Positions 45,331 to 54,571 of a stretch of DNA of 64,000 nt are shown one piece after another. Under the pieces are notes generated by a model. The model searched no databases, had not been told where the DNA came from, and was given only the letters and a program-made list of their open reading frames with translations. The DNA comes from RGIG529 sp050950425. Its GTDB lineage: Bacteria > Bacillota > Clostridia > Oscillospirales > Oscillospiraceae. The DNA is taken from positions 310,001 to 374,000 of the forward strand of contig JBMNHO010000002.1 of NCBI GenBank assembly GCA_050950425.1. Direction: 5' to 3'. The first letter of the stretch is position 1. Every line of letters begins with the position of its first letter. Position numbers and translations under genes: made by a program.

Positions 45331-46256
45331 CTCCGATACTCAATTGGTTTTGTCAGTTTAAGGACACAAGCGGTAGAAACAAAGATCAGGGCGGCGCTGA
45401 TTGCCAGAATAATCTGCCCCAGCGGAGTATGCATCAGCGTGTCGTACCAGCTTTTATTGAGGAGATACATCAGCGGAATGTTGCCGATGACGAAGATGAC
45501 CATGATAATAAATTCCTTGCGGGGTTCAAAGACAAGGTATTCCAGCTCGCCGTTTACAATCCGCATATCACTGAGCTTGCTGACGATAGGAGTCAGGGTA
45601 ACTTTCAGGCTGCGGTCATGCTGGCAGTCGCACAGGGCATCGCACCATTCCCGGAATACTTCGTTGTCAATTTTGGTGCGCAGCATCTTGATGGCCTCCA
45701 GCACATCTGGATCAATCAGTTTCACCCGCAGGACAAAATCTTTGAACACCTGATGCACCGGCGGGTTCAGATAATTCATGTTTTCCTCCACAGCCGTGAG
45801 GATGTTCTCACTTCTCAGGTAGGCTGTGGTCACGATGGAAAGCGCCGTTTCCAGCTCAGCGGCAATGTCCTTTTTGAAATGGCTGGCAGTGAGCTGCACA
45901 TACCAAAAGGGCAGCATCATAAAGCCCACCGCCATGACCGGTGCTAAGAAGAAGTTGCCCATCACAATAGCAATAGCGGCACCGATGGCAAACAGCAGCA
46001 GGGAGCAAGCGCAAACCAGAGAGAAGCGATTGCTCCTGCCGGTCATCGCCAGCACCTCCTGTGCCATCTGGATTTGCCGTTTTAGAAATCTCGGCTTCTG
46101 GCGGCGCTGTGCCGCCTTGATTTCATCCCGGATGGATTTCTTTTCTCTGGTGAGAAAGGAAAACAGCCCATCGGTGAATTCCATCGGTTTTAAGCCGAGT
46201 AAAAGAAAAAAGCCTGTAATCATACCGATACAGGCCAAAAGTTGAATGGTTGTCAT
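45327..46256 (-). CDS. tadB: TadB-like platform protein
   Basis: A 309-aa protein starting MTTIQLLACIGMITGFFLLL. It has paired membrane helices near the N-terminus (LLLFAIGAAIAIVMGNFFLA), a cytoplasmic domain (DIAAELETALSIVTTAYLRS) and two C-terminal helices (IIMVIFVIGNIPLMYLL). Size and layout fit TadB. I choose the ATG at 46256, overlapping the CpaF stop by 4 nt, over an upstream in-frame start. Confidence 0.75.
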   Translation of the reverse strand: MTTIQLLACIGMITGFFLLLGLKPMEFTDGLFSFLTREKKSIRDEIKAAQRRQKPRFLKRQIQMAQEVLAMTGRSNRFSLVCACSLLLFAIGAAIAIVMGNFFLAPVMAVGFMMLPFWYVQLTASHFKKDIAAELETALSIVTTAYLRSENILTAVEENMNYLNPPVHQVFKDFVLRVKLIDPDVLEAIKMLRTKIDNEVFREWCDALCDCQHDRSLKVTLTPIVSKLSDMRIVNGELEYLVFEPRKEFIIMVIFVIGNIPLMYLLNKSWYDTLMHTPLGQIILAISAALIFVSTACVLKLTKPIEYRR

Positions 46257-47605
46257 ACGGGAACTTGCCCTCCTTTCTTCAGAAGATTGATGCGTTCCTG
46301 CGGCATCCCGTTTTCCAGCAACCTCTTGCACAGGCTGTCGGAGATTGGATTGACCGTTACATGGTGTCCGGTGATAAAAAACTGGTTATCCTCATAGCGG
46401 TTTTCGGTAATCTCATACCGGAACAGGGTGCGGTAATTCCTGCTGTTGTCCGGCAGGATTTCGCACTCCATGATTTCCATAAGCCGCCGCTGCTTGTTTT
46501 CCAGCTGCTTGCAGAACACGACAATGGGATAGGCCTCTGTCACATAGCCCATGAGGGTTTCATCCGACATATCCACGGCTCGCTTACACAGAGAAACCAT
46601 GCGGCGGTAGGTGGATTCGCAGGAGTTGGAGTGGATGGTGGTGACTACTGCTACGCCAGTTCGGGCTACCTCCTGTGCGGCGTTGGCCTCCGCACCTCGC
46701 ATCTCGCCGACCACAACAATATCCGCATTGAACCGCAGGGAGATGTCCACAAGGTCGATCTGCTCAATCCGGTACAGCTCGTTCTCGCTGTTGCGGGTGA
46801 GGGTATGCACCACGGAATTGGTGACCCTGCCATCCTTTTCCCGGATGAGGGAAAGCTCCCGGCTGCCGTTTTCAATGGTGAAGATGCGCTTGTTATCGGG
46901 GATGGTAGTGAGTAACCATCCGGCCACCGTGGTTTTACCGCTGCTGGTAGCCCCTGCAATACACACCGAAATGCCGTAGCGGATGAACTCTGAGAGCAAA
47001 TCCAGCATTTCTCCAGTTGCCGTGCCTCCGTCTATGAAATCCTCCTTTTCCATGTGGTTGGGATTGACGATACGAATGGAGGCCGCAGCGCCAACATTGG
47101 CATCCACAATGGGGCTTTTCATGACGGCAATCCGGATGTTTTCCGCAAGGGTACCCACTACCAGAGGGGATTGGTCATCTAAAATCGTGCCGGACACATG
47201 AAGCATCCGGCGCAGCACATTGATGCAGTGTTCAGGGCTGTCAAAGTGTTCCGTGAGCTTTTCGCAGCGCCCACCGGCATACTGGATTTCAATATCCCGC
47301 CAGCTGTTGATGTCGATTTCTTCGATTCCGTCCGCAAAGATGTACTTGGTGAGAAAGGAGTATTCAGCCATCTCCGTGAACAGAGCATCCACTAATTGCT
47401 GCGGTGTCATGCCTTTGACCGCCACACGGCTGTCCTGCACAAACTTGGCGATGTACCGCTTGATATTAGCCTTGGATTCAGCGGCATTGCCGTCCGACAG
47501 CAGCTCGCTGTGCTGACCGGCGATATATTCCTGCACCTGTTGCAGCACACTGTGAAAATCCCCGGTTTCCTGCTCCGGAGCAAAGAATAGATTATGCCTA
47601 CTCAT
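46253..47605 (-). CDS. cpaF: CpaF/TadA-type pilus assembly ATPase
   Basis: A 450-aa secretion ATPase. Walker A GATSSGKTTVAGWLL, Asp box FTIENGSREL, Walker B ADIVVVGEMRGAEA and His box TTIHSNSCEST are all present, as in TadA/CpaF that power Tad pili. The start at 47605 lies within the end of the ParA/TadZ-like gene. The frame is intact, like the whole operon. Confidence 0.9.
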   Translation of the reverse strand: MSRHNLFFAPEQETGDFHSVLQQVQEYIAGQHSELLSDGNAAESKANIKRYIAKFVQDSRVAVKGMTPQQLVDALFTEMAEYSFLTKYIFADGIEEIDINSWRDIEIQYAGGRCEKLTEHFDSPEHCINVLRRMLHVSGTILDDQSPLVVGTLAENIRIAVMKSPIVDANVGAAASIRIVNPNHMEKEDFIDGGTATGEMLDLLSEFIRYGISVCIAGATSSGKTTVAGWLLTTIPDNKRIFTIENGSRELSLIREKDGRVTNSVVHTLTRNSENELYRIEQIDLVDISLRFNADIVVVGEMRGAEANAAQEVARTGVAVVTTIHSNSCESTYRRMVSLCKRAVDMSDETLMGYVTEAYPIVVFCKQLENKQRRLMEIMECEILPDNSRNYRTLFRYEITENRYEDNQFFITGHHVTVNPISDSLCKRLLENGMPQERINLLKKGGQVPV

Positions 47606-48417
47606 ACGCCAAACACCTCCTCTGAGATTTTTTGTATCTCTTTTCGGAAGCCTCTGCTGTCTTTCAGGGATAAATCGGCGAACAGATTTCCGGCCAGCAC
47701 CTGCGCCTCCAGCTCCGGGGAATGCGGGAGGGTAAACACAGCGCTGCCCAGCACCTGCTCCATGTTTTGGCTGGCTTCATTGGATTTTACATTGCTGACC
47801 GCCTTGTACAGCTTGTCGAAGTCGAAGCCTGCCATCCGCAGATATTCCTGCTGGCTGGACAGATAGCTCACTGATTTCAGGTCGCAGTTTATGAGCCGCA
47901 ACACCGCATCAGCCTCCAGAATGGCGATGGTGGATAGCTCGTCAAAATAAATGGAGCTGCCGCAGTCGATGATGACATGGCTTTCCATATCACGTAGCAC
48001 ATCCATCAGCTCCCGCAGTAGCTTCTCGTTCACCGGCGGATAGCAGTTTTCGTTTTCTCCTTTTTGCAGGCCGATGACCGCCAGATGGCTTATGCGCTTA
48101 TGGGTGTTGCAGTTGTTTTTCACCAAGGACTCCGTGATGGAATTGGCAGCCAGAATGCTGCGGAGAGAATGACCACCCTCCAAATCACCGGGAGGACAGA
48201 TGCAGGGAATCATGGGCGTGGTGCAATCGCATAAAAGCAGCACCACATTCTTTTTTCTGTCTGCCAGATACTTGGCCAGCTTGACCGCTACGGTGGTCTT
48301 GCCGCAGCCGGGGCTGCCCCAGACCGCCAGCACCTGTGCGGCGTTATCCGGTTCCATGTCCTGTGGTTCGGGATCATTTTTACGGCTGAACAGGCCGCCT
48401 TTTTTGAAGTTCAGCAT
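47602..48417 (-). CDS. TadZ/CpaE-like ParA-family ATPase
   Basis: A 271-aa MinD/ParA fold. AVWGSPGCGKTTVAVKLAKY is a deviant Walker A, and HVIIDCGSSIYFDE the Walker B region. CpaE/TadZ proteins position the pilus machine at the membrane. The gene overlaps CpaF by 4 nt and follows CpaB, a common Tad order. Confidence 0.8.
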   Translation of the reverse strand: MLNFKKGGLFSRKNDPEPQDMEPDNAAQVLAVWGSPGCGKTTVAVKLAKYLADRKKNVVLLLCDCTTPMIPCICPPGDLEGGHSLRSILAANSITESLVKNNCNTHKRISHLAVIGLQKGENENCYPPVNEKLLRELMDVLRDMESHVIIDCGSSIYFDELSTIAILEADAVLRLINCDLKSVSYLSSQQEYLRMAGFDFDKLYKAVSNVKSNEASQNMEQVLGSAVFTLPHSPELEAQVLAGNLFADLSLKDSRGFRKEIQKISEEVFGV

Positions 48418-49236
48418 TTACTCAGCCCCGCTTTCTGCCTGTGTATTCGCAGGGGATTCCGGTTGAGTGCTATCCTCGCTTTCCTGAGATTCCGCTTCCT
48501 CCCGGTACAGCTGGGAAAGCACCGAGTCCTGCGCCTCGGTAAACTTCACCGCATTTTCCTTGCTGCCACGGTAAACGAGGGACACATGAAGGGTACCGTC
48601 TGCTTCCAGCTCGGCAAGGATTTTGCTCTGCTCCGGTGTAACCAACAGCGTAACGGTGGCAGGCAGCTCCTTTTCATCCTCATCTTCGGCTTCTTTCTGT
48701 TCTCCGGTGTTTGCATCATAGCCGCTGCCTGCGGTGACAGCGATGACCTCCACATACTGCAGTTCCGGAGGAATGACTGTCATGCCCTGCTTTTTGTAGT
48801 CCGGGGCAACGATAGACACGATATCCCCGGAGATCAGCTTGCCCGACAATCCTGCTGCAAAGCTCTTGACCGATACGGAGATGGCCTGTTTTTCTCCGGT
48901 CAGGTTGTAGAGATAGGCGTTCTCCGCAGCCGGGGCATCGGCGATTTTGGAGGTGATGATGTAATCTCCCGGTGCTAAGTCGGCGGAAGCAAATTTGCCG
49001 ATGACCGTATCCGTATGCCTGACCACATCTTCCGGCAGATTATAGCCGCCCACCTCCACGGTCTGCACCATGTCCTTGGTGATGGCCTCTCCGATTGTAA
49101 TGGGTTTGGTCACTCGTACAATCTCGGTTTTCTGGCTGATGCTTTGGTTAAACAGCGGCGTAACCGCAAAGCAGATCAGAAGCGACAGCACGATGCAGAT
49201 CACGCCGATGACCGTTCTATTCTTGAAAAAGCGCAT
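48418..49236 (-). CDS. cpaB: CpaB-like SAF-domain pilus assembly protein
   Basis: A 272-aa protein with an N-terminal membrane helix (VIGVICIVLSLLICFAV) and an SAF domain (ITIGEAITKDMVQTVEVGGY ... SADLAPGDYIITSKI), typical of CpaB/RcpC. The C-terminus is Glu/Ser/Gln-rich. In Tad systems it acts at the outer face. Ends adjacent to the TadZ start. Confidence 0.75.
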   Translation of the reverse strand: MRFFKNRTVIGVICIVLSLLICFAVTPLFNQSISQKTEIVRVTKPITIGEAITKDMVQTVEVGGYNLPEDVVRHTDTVIGKFASADLAPGDYIITSKIADAPAAENAYLYNLTGEKQAISVSVKSFAAGLSGKLISGDIVSIVAPDYKKQGMTVIPPELQYVEVIAVTAGSGYDANTGEQKEAEDEDEKELPATVTLLVTPEQSKILAELEADGTLHVSLVYRGSKENAVKFTEAQDSVLSQLYREEAESQESEDSTQPESPANTQAESGAE

Positions 49237-49251
49237 GGCTTAAGTCCTCCT

Positions 49252-49671
49252 TTAAATGAAATAGGCGAGCAGACAGCCCGCCGATAAAAAAGGCGCAAGA
49301 GGGAAGGCTTTTTTCGCCTCCCGCCTTTGCACTCTGCAAACAATCCGGTATATGGCTACATAGATGAGCAGCAGGCTGAGTCCGGCCATTGCTGCAAGCA
49401 GTCCTTTGGGCAGCCCCAGCACCAAACCACAAGCCGCCATCAGCTTGATATCGCCGCCGCCCAAGCCGCCCAAGAACACTGCGGCCAGTAGAAACGGCAG
49501 GGCGATAAGGATTCCCGGCAGCCTTTCTGAAGCAAAATTCAGTATGGATATACTCGCAATCCCAAGACATATCCAGTTTGGAACAATACGTTTTGTCAAG
49601 TCCGTTACCGATGCCGTACACAGCAGGGCAATAAAAAAGACCGCCTGCAAGACGGCCAGCTTATCCGGCAT
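49252..49671 (-). CDS. Prepilin peptidase, TadV/A24 type
   Basis: A 139-aa polytopic protein. CTASVTDLTKRIVPNW holds the first catalytic Asp and FLGGLGGGDIKLMAACGLV the GxGD motif, so both aspartates of A24 prepilin peptidases are present. It cleaves and may methylate the pilin leader of the adjacent Flp-like gene. Start at 49671 overlaps the stop of the pilin gene. Confidence 0.85.
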   Translation of the reverse strand: MPDKLAVLQAVFFIALLCTASVTDLTKRIVPNWICLGIASISILNFASERLPGILIALPFLLAAVFLGGLGGGDIKLMAACGLVLGLPKGLLAAMAGLSLLLIYVAIYRIVCRVQRREAKKAFPLAPFLSAGCLLAYFI

Positions 49672-49891
49672 AGTTGAACATATCCTTAATGCGTTGTACG
49701 AGAGTAGGCAGTACTGTTTTATCGAAGAGCATATACAAACCGGCCAGCAACAAAGCACCGATGACTACCGCCATTAAAATCTTAATGGCGCTATCCACAA
49801 ATCCCTCTGCGTGGTTATTGGTGAGCGCCATTTTTGCCTTGATTGCCAGCATATTTGCCTTATGAGTTACCTTGTTCACGATTCTTTTCAT
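49661..49891 (-). CDS. Flp-like major pilin (DUF6133-like)
   Basis: A 76-aa pilin-like protein: basic leader MKRIVNKVTHKANMLAIKAK, then a GFVD processing motif and a hydrophobic helix (SAIKILMAVVIGALLLAGLY) near the middle. The prepilin peptidase gene directly follows. Together they make the pilus filament candidate of this ICE. Confidence 0.7.
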   Translation of the reverse strand: MKRIVNKVTHKANMLAIKAKMALTNNHAEGFVDSAIKILMAVVIGALLLAGLYMLFDKTVLPTLVQRIKDMFNYAG

Positions 49892-49926
49892 GGTGTTTTA
49901 CCTCCAAATTTTTTATTGTAGTTGAG

Positions 49927-50269
49927 TTACATCCCGCCCATCTGCATGGGCGGCTGGGACTGCTCCGGTGCGGCTTCCTGCGGCGGTGCCCGGAGCTTGG
50001 TTCATGGCTACGGCCTGCTGGTAGCTGTCCAGCACCGCCTTGTGGAGCTGCTCCCGGAACTCTTTGGTCACCGGGAAGCAGATTTCCTTGTAGCCATTTT
50101 CTGTCTTGCGGCTGGGCATGGAAACAAAGAGACCGTCACGGCCTCCCTCTACTACCTTGATGCCCCGGATGCCGAGGCAGCCGTCCACCGTTGCCGAAGC
50201 GTAGGCACGGATGCCACCGCTGGCTCCGGGCGGGTACATGGAATTGATTTTTACTTCTACATCAGGCAT
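49927..50269 (-). CDS. spoVG: SpoVG-family RNA/DNA-binding regulator (one frameshift)
   Basis: About 113 aa. VEVKINSMYPPGASGGIRAY and LGIRGIKVVEGGRDGLFVSM are the SpoVG core, and VTKEFREQLHKAVLDSYQQ the C-terminal helix. The tail is out of frame after APGTAAG because of an extra G near 49990; corrected, it ends PEQSQPPMQMGGM at 49927. ICE SpoVG homologs probably regulate the operon. Start at 50269 after AAAGGAGAAAG. Confidence 0.75.
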
Positions 50270-50314
50270 GATTTCTTTCTCCTTTCGCATTTTGGCAATA
50301 AAAAAACAGCCCCT

Positions 50315-50863
50315 TTAGAGCTGCATGGTCTGTGTCTGTTCTGGTGGTGTGAAGCCGATTTCCTGAAATCCGAAGCGGTCACAGTAGAAGAAGCTGCTGC
50401 CGTTTTCATCGTACAGCTCCAGCACATCCGACATGGACAGGGAATGCCCCGCATAGCCGGGAGGATGGTCTAGATTGAATTTGGTGTACAGTGCCTCCAG
50501 ATTATTGGTTTCCACCTCACCGTCATAGACGGTCTGGTAATCGGACATTTTAGGTTCGCCGAACTCCTTAGAGAAATCCGCAAGGCTGATGAAGCGCATC
50601 CGGAGATCCGATTCGGGCTTTAGCTGCCATACCCGGCAGCTTTTCAGCAGCGTGAGTTCTTGAGTATCTCGCTGGCCATTGACAAGGCGGTCATACACAC
50701 CGTTCGTCCACTTCACCTCGCCGATCTCCTTTTGGCGGCTGAGAAATGTGTTCAGTTCTTCTGACTGAAAGAGAGGATCGACCACCGCCTTGCCGCCGCT
50801 GACATACCCGGCAGGGTTGTTGTAGTACAGAATAATGTCTTTTTCCATCCGGATATTTCGCAT
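50315..50863 (-). CDS. YodL-like ICE protein
   Basis: A 182-aa soluble protein beginning MRNIRMEKDIILYYNNPAGY, with the ending LSMSDVLELYDENGSSFFYC that is characteristic of YodL-domain proteins in clostridial ICEs. No membrane segment. The ATG follows AAAGGAGG. Function unknown; anti-restriction or regulatory roles have been discussed for neighbours in such clusters but none is visible here. Confidence 0.6.
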   Translation of the reverse strand: MRNIRMEKDIILYYNNPAGYVSGGKAVVDPLFQSEELNTFLSRQKEIGEVKWTNGVYDRLVNGQRDTQELTLLKSCRVWQLKPESDLRMRFISLADFSKEFGEPKMSDYQTVYDGEVETNNLEALYTKFNLDHPPGYAGHSLSMSDVLELYDENGSSFFYCDRFGFQEIGFTPPEQTQTMQL

Positions 50864-50876
50864 GAGGTTACCTCCT

Positions 50877-51437
50877 TTATGTCATGGTCATGCCTCCATC
50901 CTGAGAATTCTGTTGAAGGGCTTCTATTTCTTTCTCTGTGGGATGAATGAGCTTACCATCCTGTAGCTCCAGCACACAGAAGTCATCCCGGTCGCAGAGC
51001 ATGATGCGGTGCTGGTAGGGCTTCTGCATCTCCACATAATTCAGTGCTTCCTGCTCGGTACAGAGCCACACGCCGGAGGCATAGCGGCCATCGGGCAGAA
51101 AGCTGTAGCCGCTGTATTTCGGCTCATGGTTCTTCAAATCCAGCGCCCCCACCGGCCTGATTTGGGAGAGCTGCAGCTTGGCGCTGTCCGGCAGAAGCTC
51201 CGGCTTGAGGATGCCGATGACCTCACTGCGGTTTTTCAGGGCAAACTCACCGGTGAGCAGGGACACCAAAAAGACAGCCGAGCCGCTGGGGTTTGCACCG
51301 GCTCCATTTCCGCAGAGGCAGAAGTACAGCTGCCTTTCCGGATTGTCCTGACCGATTACGACAACCTTTCCCTGAATACAGCAGCTCAAGCCGGTTGCCG
51401 CACAGTCCAGTGATGTATATGCTGATTTTCGTTCCAT
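50877..51437 (-). CDS. Unknown ICE protein, 186 aa
   Basis: A complete soluble protein, MERKSAYTSLDCAATGLSCC to SQDGGMTMT. It contains LKPELLPDSAKLQLSQIRPV and YASGVWLCTEQEALNYVEMQ, with no catalytic motif. The start follows GAGGGC at a normal distance. It sits between the YodL-like gene and the AbrB-like pair, part of the early genes of the right-end operon. Not recognised. Confidence 0.6.
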   Translation of the reverse strand: MERKSAYTSLDCAATGLSCCIQGKVVVIGQDNPERQLYFCLCGNGAGANPSGSAVFLVSLLTGEFALKNRSEVIGILKPELLPDSAKLQLSQIRPVGALDLKNHEPKYSGYSFLPDGRYASGVWLCTEQEALNYVEMQKPYQHRIMLCDRDDFCVLELQDGKLIHPTEKEIEALQQNSQDGGMTMT

Positions 51438-51440
51438 TCG

Positions 51441-51727
51441 TCAGCCCTCCTTTTTCTGCTGCAGCAGGGCGGTCAGGTCGGAAATGAGAGAAAGCCTTGT
51501 ATTATCCGGCATGGTCTTGAAGGCAGCACGGACATAGGCCTCCACCGCCTCCGGGGACTGGTCGCCGATTTCGATGATGTCCACCTTTTGCACATGCTGA
51601 CTCTGCCACTTAATAATTCAAGGCGCACAATATCGCTGTAATCCATGCCGCTGGCAGTGCGCAGCTCCTTGGGAATCAGTACCCGGCCTTTGCTGTCCAT
51701 GAGTTTGTAAATGGGCTTATTCTTCAT
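51441..51727 (-). CDS. AbrB/SpoVT-like DNA-binding protein (one frameshift)
   Basis: About 95 aa: KPIYKLMDSKGRVLIPKELR is an AbrB swapped-hairpin domain. The C-terminal part continues in another frame (QKVDIIEIGDQSPEAVEAYV and LSLISDLTALLQQKKEG). The break lies near 51612, where one A appears to be missing (GAATTATT for GAAATTATT). It overlaps the end of the larger AbrB-like gene by 11 nt, so the two are coupled. Confidence 0.65.
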
Positions 51728-52148
51728 CCTCCGCACCTCCCTCCAGCACACAGCGGATGGTATCATGGCTGACACCGAGGCTGTCGAACAGCTCCATGAG
51801 CTGGGGCGGCAGCTGCCTGACCAAATCAGCACTGCCGATGATGATCTCACCATCCTCGCAGCGGATATCCAGATCATCATCCAGCGGAATACCTGCTGCT
51901 TCTAAAAGCGCATGAGGCACCGACAGCTCGGCGGATTCCGGTGCCTCCACCGGCTCGTTCACATGGTCGATGCCGTCCTTGGTGAGAAAAAACTCGCCGT
52001 AGCTGTTGATCTGTTTCACCGGGTGGTGGGACAGATACGCCAGATGCACGGTATCACCGGCAGTGACGCACATGGTATCCAGCACACCGGGCGGCAGGAT
52101 GATGCTGCCGTTATCGGCAATTTGGCCTTTCGTTTCAATAATTTTCAT
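51717..52148 (-). CDS. AbrB-like transcriptional regulator, 143 aa
   Basis: Starts MKIIETKGQIADNGSIILPP, an AbrB/MazE-type hairpin with its DNA-binding strand, and has a longer acidic C-terminal part (LPPQLMELFDSLGVSHDTIR). Start follows AAAGGAGG. Two AbrB-type proteins in a row near the beginning of the long minus-strand operon suggest control of the transfer genes. Confidence 0.65.
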   Translation of the reverse strand: MKIIETKGQIADNGSIILPPGVLDTMCVTAGDTVHLAYLSHHPVKQINSYGEFFLTKDGIDHVNEPVEAPESAELSVPHALLEAAGIPLDDDLDIRCEDGEIIIGSADLVRQLPPQLMELFDSLGVSHDTIRCVLEGGAEDEE

Positions 52149-52162
52149 AGCATAAGCCTCCT

Positions 52163-53136
52163 TTAATTTTCTTGGTCGATCCTGTATTCCGGGGAATTGT
52201 CCTCATCCATGCTGATTCCATAATCAAATAAGTTTAACTGACATGAGGAATTTTCCCGCTCCTTGGGATCGTAGTTGGTAATGATGACCTCCGGGTACTC
52301 ACAACCGCCCTCGTATCGCTGCGCCAGATTGCTCAGGCGGGTGACCGGGGTGATGGTGTACTCCTGATACAGCTCCCGGATGAATTCGCAGTCGTTGTAG
52401 CTGACCATCCATTTGCCCTTGCAGCCTGCCAGCGCATCCCGGAGCCGCTGATGGTCGGTTTTAAGAAACTCCACCGCATAGTGACCCTCGGTCATGTAAT
52501 ACGGCGGATCGCAATAAAAAAAGGCATCGTCCCGGTCGTACTGCCGGATCAATGCCTCGAAATCTTTATTTTCCACCACGGTGTCCGCAAGCCGCCTTGA
52601 GGCCTCCCATATCACGGCGAACACCTTGCGGATGTCAAAGGGCTGGCAGCCGTAGGAGGTGCATCCGCTGCCGTAGCTGTAGCGGATGAGCTTGAAAAAG
52701 GCCGCCGCTCGCCACACATCGCTTGGCTCGGCCTGCTCCAGCAGAATGGCCTTGATTTCCTCAAACTCAGGCGGCGGGAGGTTCTGCTGTGCCAGCTCCA
52801 GTTCTTCCTCCAAGATATTCATTATCGAATTCACCTTTCTCAAAGAACCGGCGCAGTACATTGAATTCATGCCGGGAGTTGAGGGGCAGAAAGCCCAGCT
52901 CCTTGAGAAATGCCAGCGTCCTGTTTTTTACGCAGTAGAACAGGTTGGTCAGGTTGCCGTTAAAGTCGTTGTAGACCTCCATGCCCTTGCAGTCCGGCGG
53001 CCTGCCGAACAACACCCAGCCCCCACCGCCAAAGACTTCGATATATCTGCCGAAGTCCTTAGGGAAGAGCCGGTAAATGATATTGCGGAGGGCTTTCTTG
53101 CCGCCCACCCAGCTGATAAAGCTATTGATATTCCAT
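52163..53136 (-). CDS. DNA adenine methylase, D12/Dam class (two frameshifts)
   Basis: About 320 aa after correction. Motif I FGGGGWVLFG and motif IV DPPYY (FFYCDPPYYMTEG) identify an N6-adenine methylase of the Dam/DpnM class, which could protect transferred DNA from restriction. Breaks: near 53125 an extra T (CAATAGC) turns EYQSFISWVGGKK into a stop; near 52815 an extra G (CTTGGAGG) cuts after EYLE. Start at 53136. No endonuclease partner is adjacent, so it looks like a solitary methylase. Confidence 0.8.
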
Positions 53137-53171
53137 CACCTCCCTCTGAAAAAGAGAAGAGCCGATGATCA

Positions 53172-53773
53172 CTACATTTTCAGTGACATCGACTCGTCTG
53201 GATTACAGAATTCGTATTCGCCGGTTTCCTCGTTAAGCAAGATAGCCACTCATCGGCCAGAGGTCCAAGCCGTGAACCTCGGAGCGCCAGCTCCAGCGCT
53301 TCCTTGGAGCCGCCGGGCGGGACATGACAGAATGTTTCCTCGCCGTTTTCGTATTCCTTTTTCCCTGTGTTGTACCCGAAGTCCTCGTCTGCCCATATGA
53401 CTTCAAATTGGAGAGTTCAGGATATTGTTTCGACAGTGCCAGCAATGAGCGGATCGGGACGGCTCCATGCGGTCTGAAATTCGATATGCTCCCCGTCAAA
53501 TTCCTGTGGGGTATATGACAGCCATCGTAGCCGTAGCTGTTCCACTTGGTTCCCCAATTGGAAATCGACCAGTCGTACCAGTTGTCTTTTCCGTACTTCT
53601 CACGCTCGGCCATACCGAGATTTCCACGAAAGATATGCTCAGGCATCGGGATGACCTTGTTGAAGTCAATGCTGCCGAGGCCGATCTTATCATCCTTGAT
53701 GGCCTCAAACATCGCCCTTGACCTTTTCCGGATCGCCGGATACTCTTAAAATATTGGTTACATGATTTGGCAT
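53172..53773 (-). pseudogene. DUF1281/Api92-like protein, several frameshifts
   Basis: Starts at 53773 with MPNHVTNILRVSGDPEKVK, continues FEAIKDDKIGLGSIDFNKVI and YGKDNWYDWSISNWGTKWNS in a second frame, and ends CNPDESMSLKM in a third. This W-rich order is typical of phage and ICE proteins with a ferredoxin-like DUF1281 domain. Breaks near 53720, 53510 and 53260. Function unknown. Confidence 0.6.
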
Positions 53774-54291
53774 TACCTCATTCCTCCCATCGTCATGCCA
53801 AAGCCGAAGGATTGGCTGCCTTTCAGCTCATCCTCCGGCTTGATAAAGAAGCGGTCGCTGCTATCCCAAAAGCTAAGATACAGTTCACCGTCATCCACCT
53901 TGATTTCCCTTTGCTCCAGCCCCTCGCCCCAGCCATCACTAAATTGAGAAGAGAGCCATTCGGTAAGCTCCGCAAGCTCAGAGGGAGAAAGCGTACCGTG
54001 GGTTTGCACCTCGGTCACACCCCACAGCTCGCCGTTCCATTCCTCTACGGTAGGATTGATGCTGTACACCTTCTGGCTGAGATCATCATCGAGGTAAACG
54101 GCGAGACCACGCTCACCCTCATCGGGCAGCTTTTCTTTTTCGATGCGGTCAAGAATGTCATCTTCGTATTCTAAAAGCTCGGAAGCATCCAGATCCTCCC
54201 GATCGTTTTCATAATCGCCCCATTCGTTTTTTCTGTAGATATGCGGGAAGAGAGGGCTGAACAACCGCAGGGTTGTCAGTTCGTTTTTCAT
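53773..54291 (-). CDS. Unknown acidic ICE protein, first gene of the right-end operon
   Basis: A 172-aa acidic protein, MKNELTTLRLFSPLFPHIYR to FGFGMTMGGMR, starting at 54291 after AAAGGATG. It contains long Asp/Glu stretches (YENDREDLDASELLEYEDDI) that may mimic DNA. It is the first gene after the right-end terminators, so its promoter should lie in the 40 nt before it, where I see no clear -35/-10. Function unknown; DNA mimicry is a guess. Confidence 0.55.
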   Translation of the reverse strand: MKNELTTLRLFSPLFPHIYRKNEWGDYENDREDLDASELLEYEDDILDRIEKEKLPDEGERGLAVYLDDDLSQKVYSINPTVEEWNGELWGVTEVQTHGTLSPSELAELTEWLSSQFSDGWGEGLEQREIKVDDGELYLSFWDSSDRFFIKPEDELKGSQSFGFGMTMGGMR

Positions 54292-54330
54292 GGTGCATCC
54301 ATCCTTTCTTTTTGATTTTGGGCGCAAAAA

Positions 54331-54370
54331 AAGCGGCTGTGTTTTTCAGTTACGAAGAACACAGCCGCTT
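54331..54370 (-). terminator. Terminator upstream of the ICE operon
   Basis: AAGCGGCTGTG and CACAGCCGCTT form a perfect 11-bp stem, followed on the minus strand by TTTTTGCGCC. It would stop transcription coming from the tRNA side from entering the ICE operon. Confidence 0.65.
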
Positions 54371-54439
54371 CAAAATTGCCCATAGGGTATTGGCTTTATG
54401 AAATTGTTTACCGGACTGATTCCGGCCAAAAACGAGAAA

Positions 54440-54469
54440 CACCCCGCTTTCTTGTTAAAAAGCAGGGTG
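54440..54469. repeat. Inverted repeat at the right end of the ICE
   Basis: CACCCCGCTTT and AAAGCAGGGTG form an imperfect stem between two terminator hairpins. No gene is present between 54371 and 54571. Its role is unclear; it might be part of the element's end. Confidence 0.35.
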
Positions 54470-54481
54470 CATCTATGAAAA

Positions 54482-54516
54482 ACGAGGGTCTTGAATTTTT
54501 CATTCAAAACCCTCGT
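54482..54516 (-). terminator. Terminator of the tRNA-Pro gene
   Basis: ACGAGGGTCTTGAA pairs with TTCAAAACCCTCGT; the minus strand then reads TTTTTC. It lies 55 nt after the tRNA on its strand. Confidence 0.65.
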
Positions 54517-54571
54517 CAGGCCGCATAAACACTGGCTTTTCCAGCCCTGTATCTATTTTGACCTAATCTTC

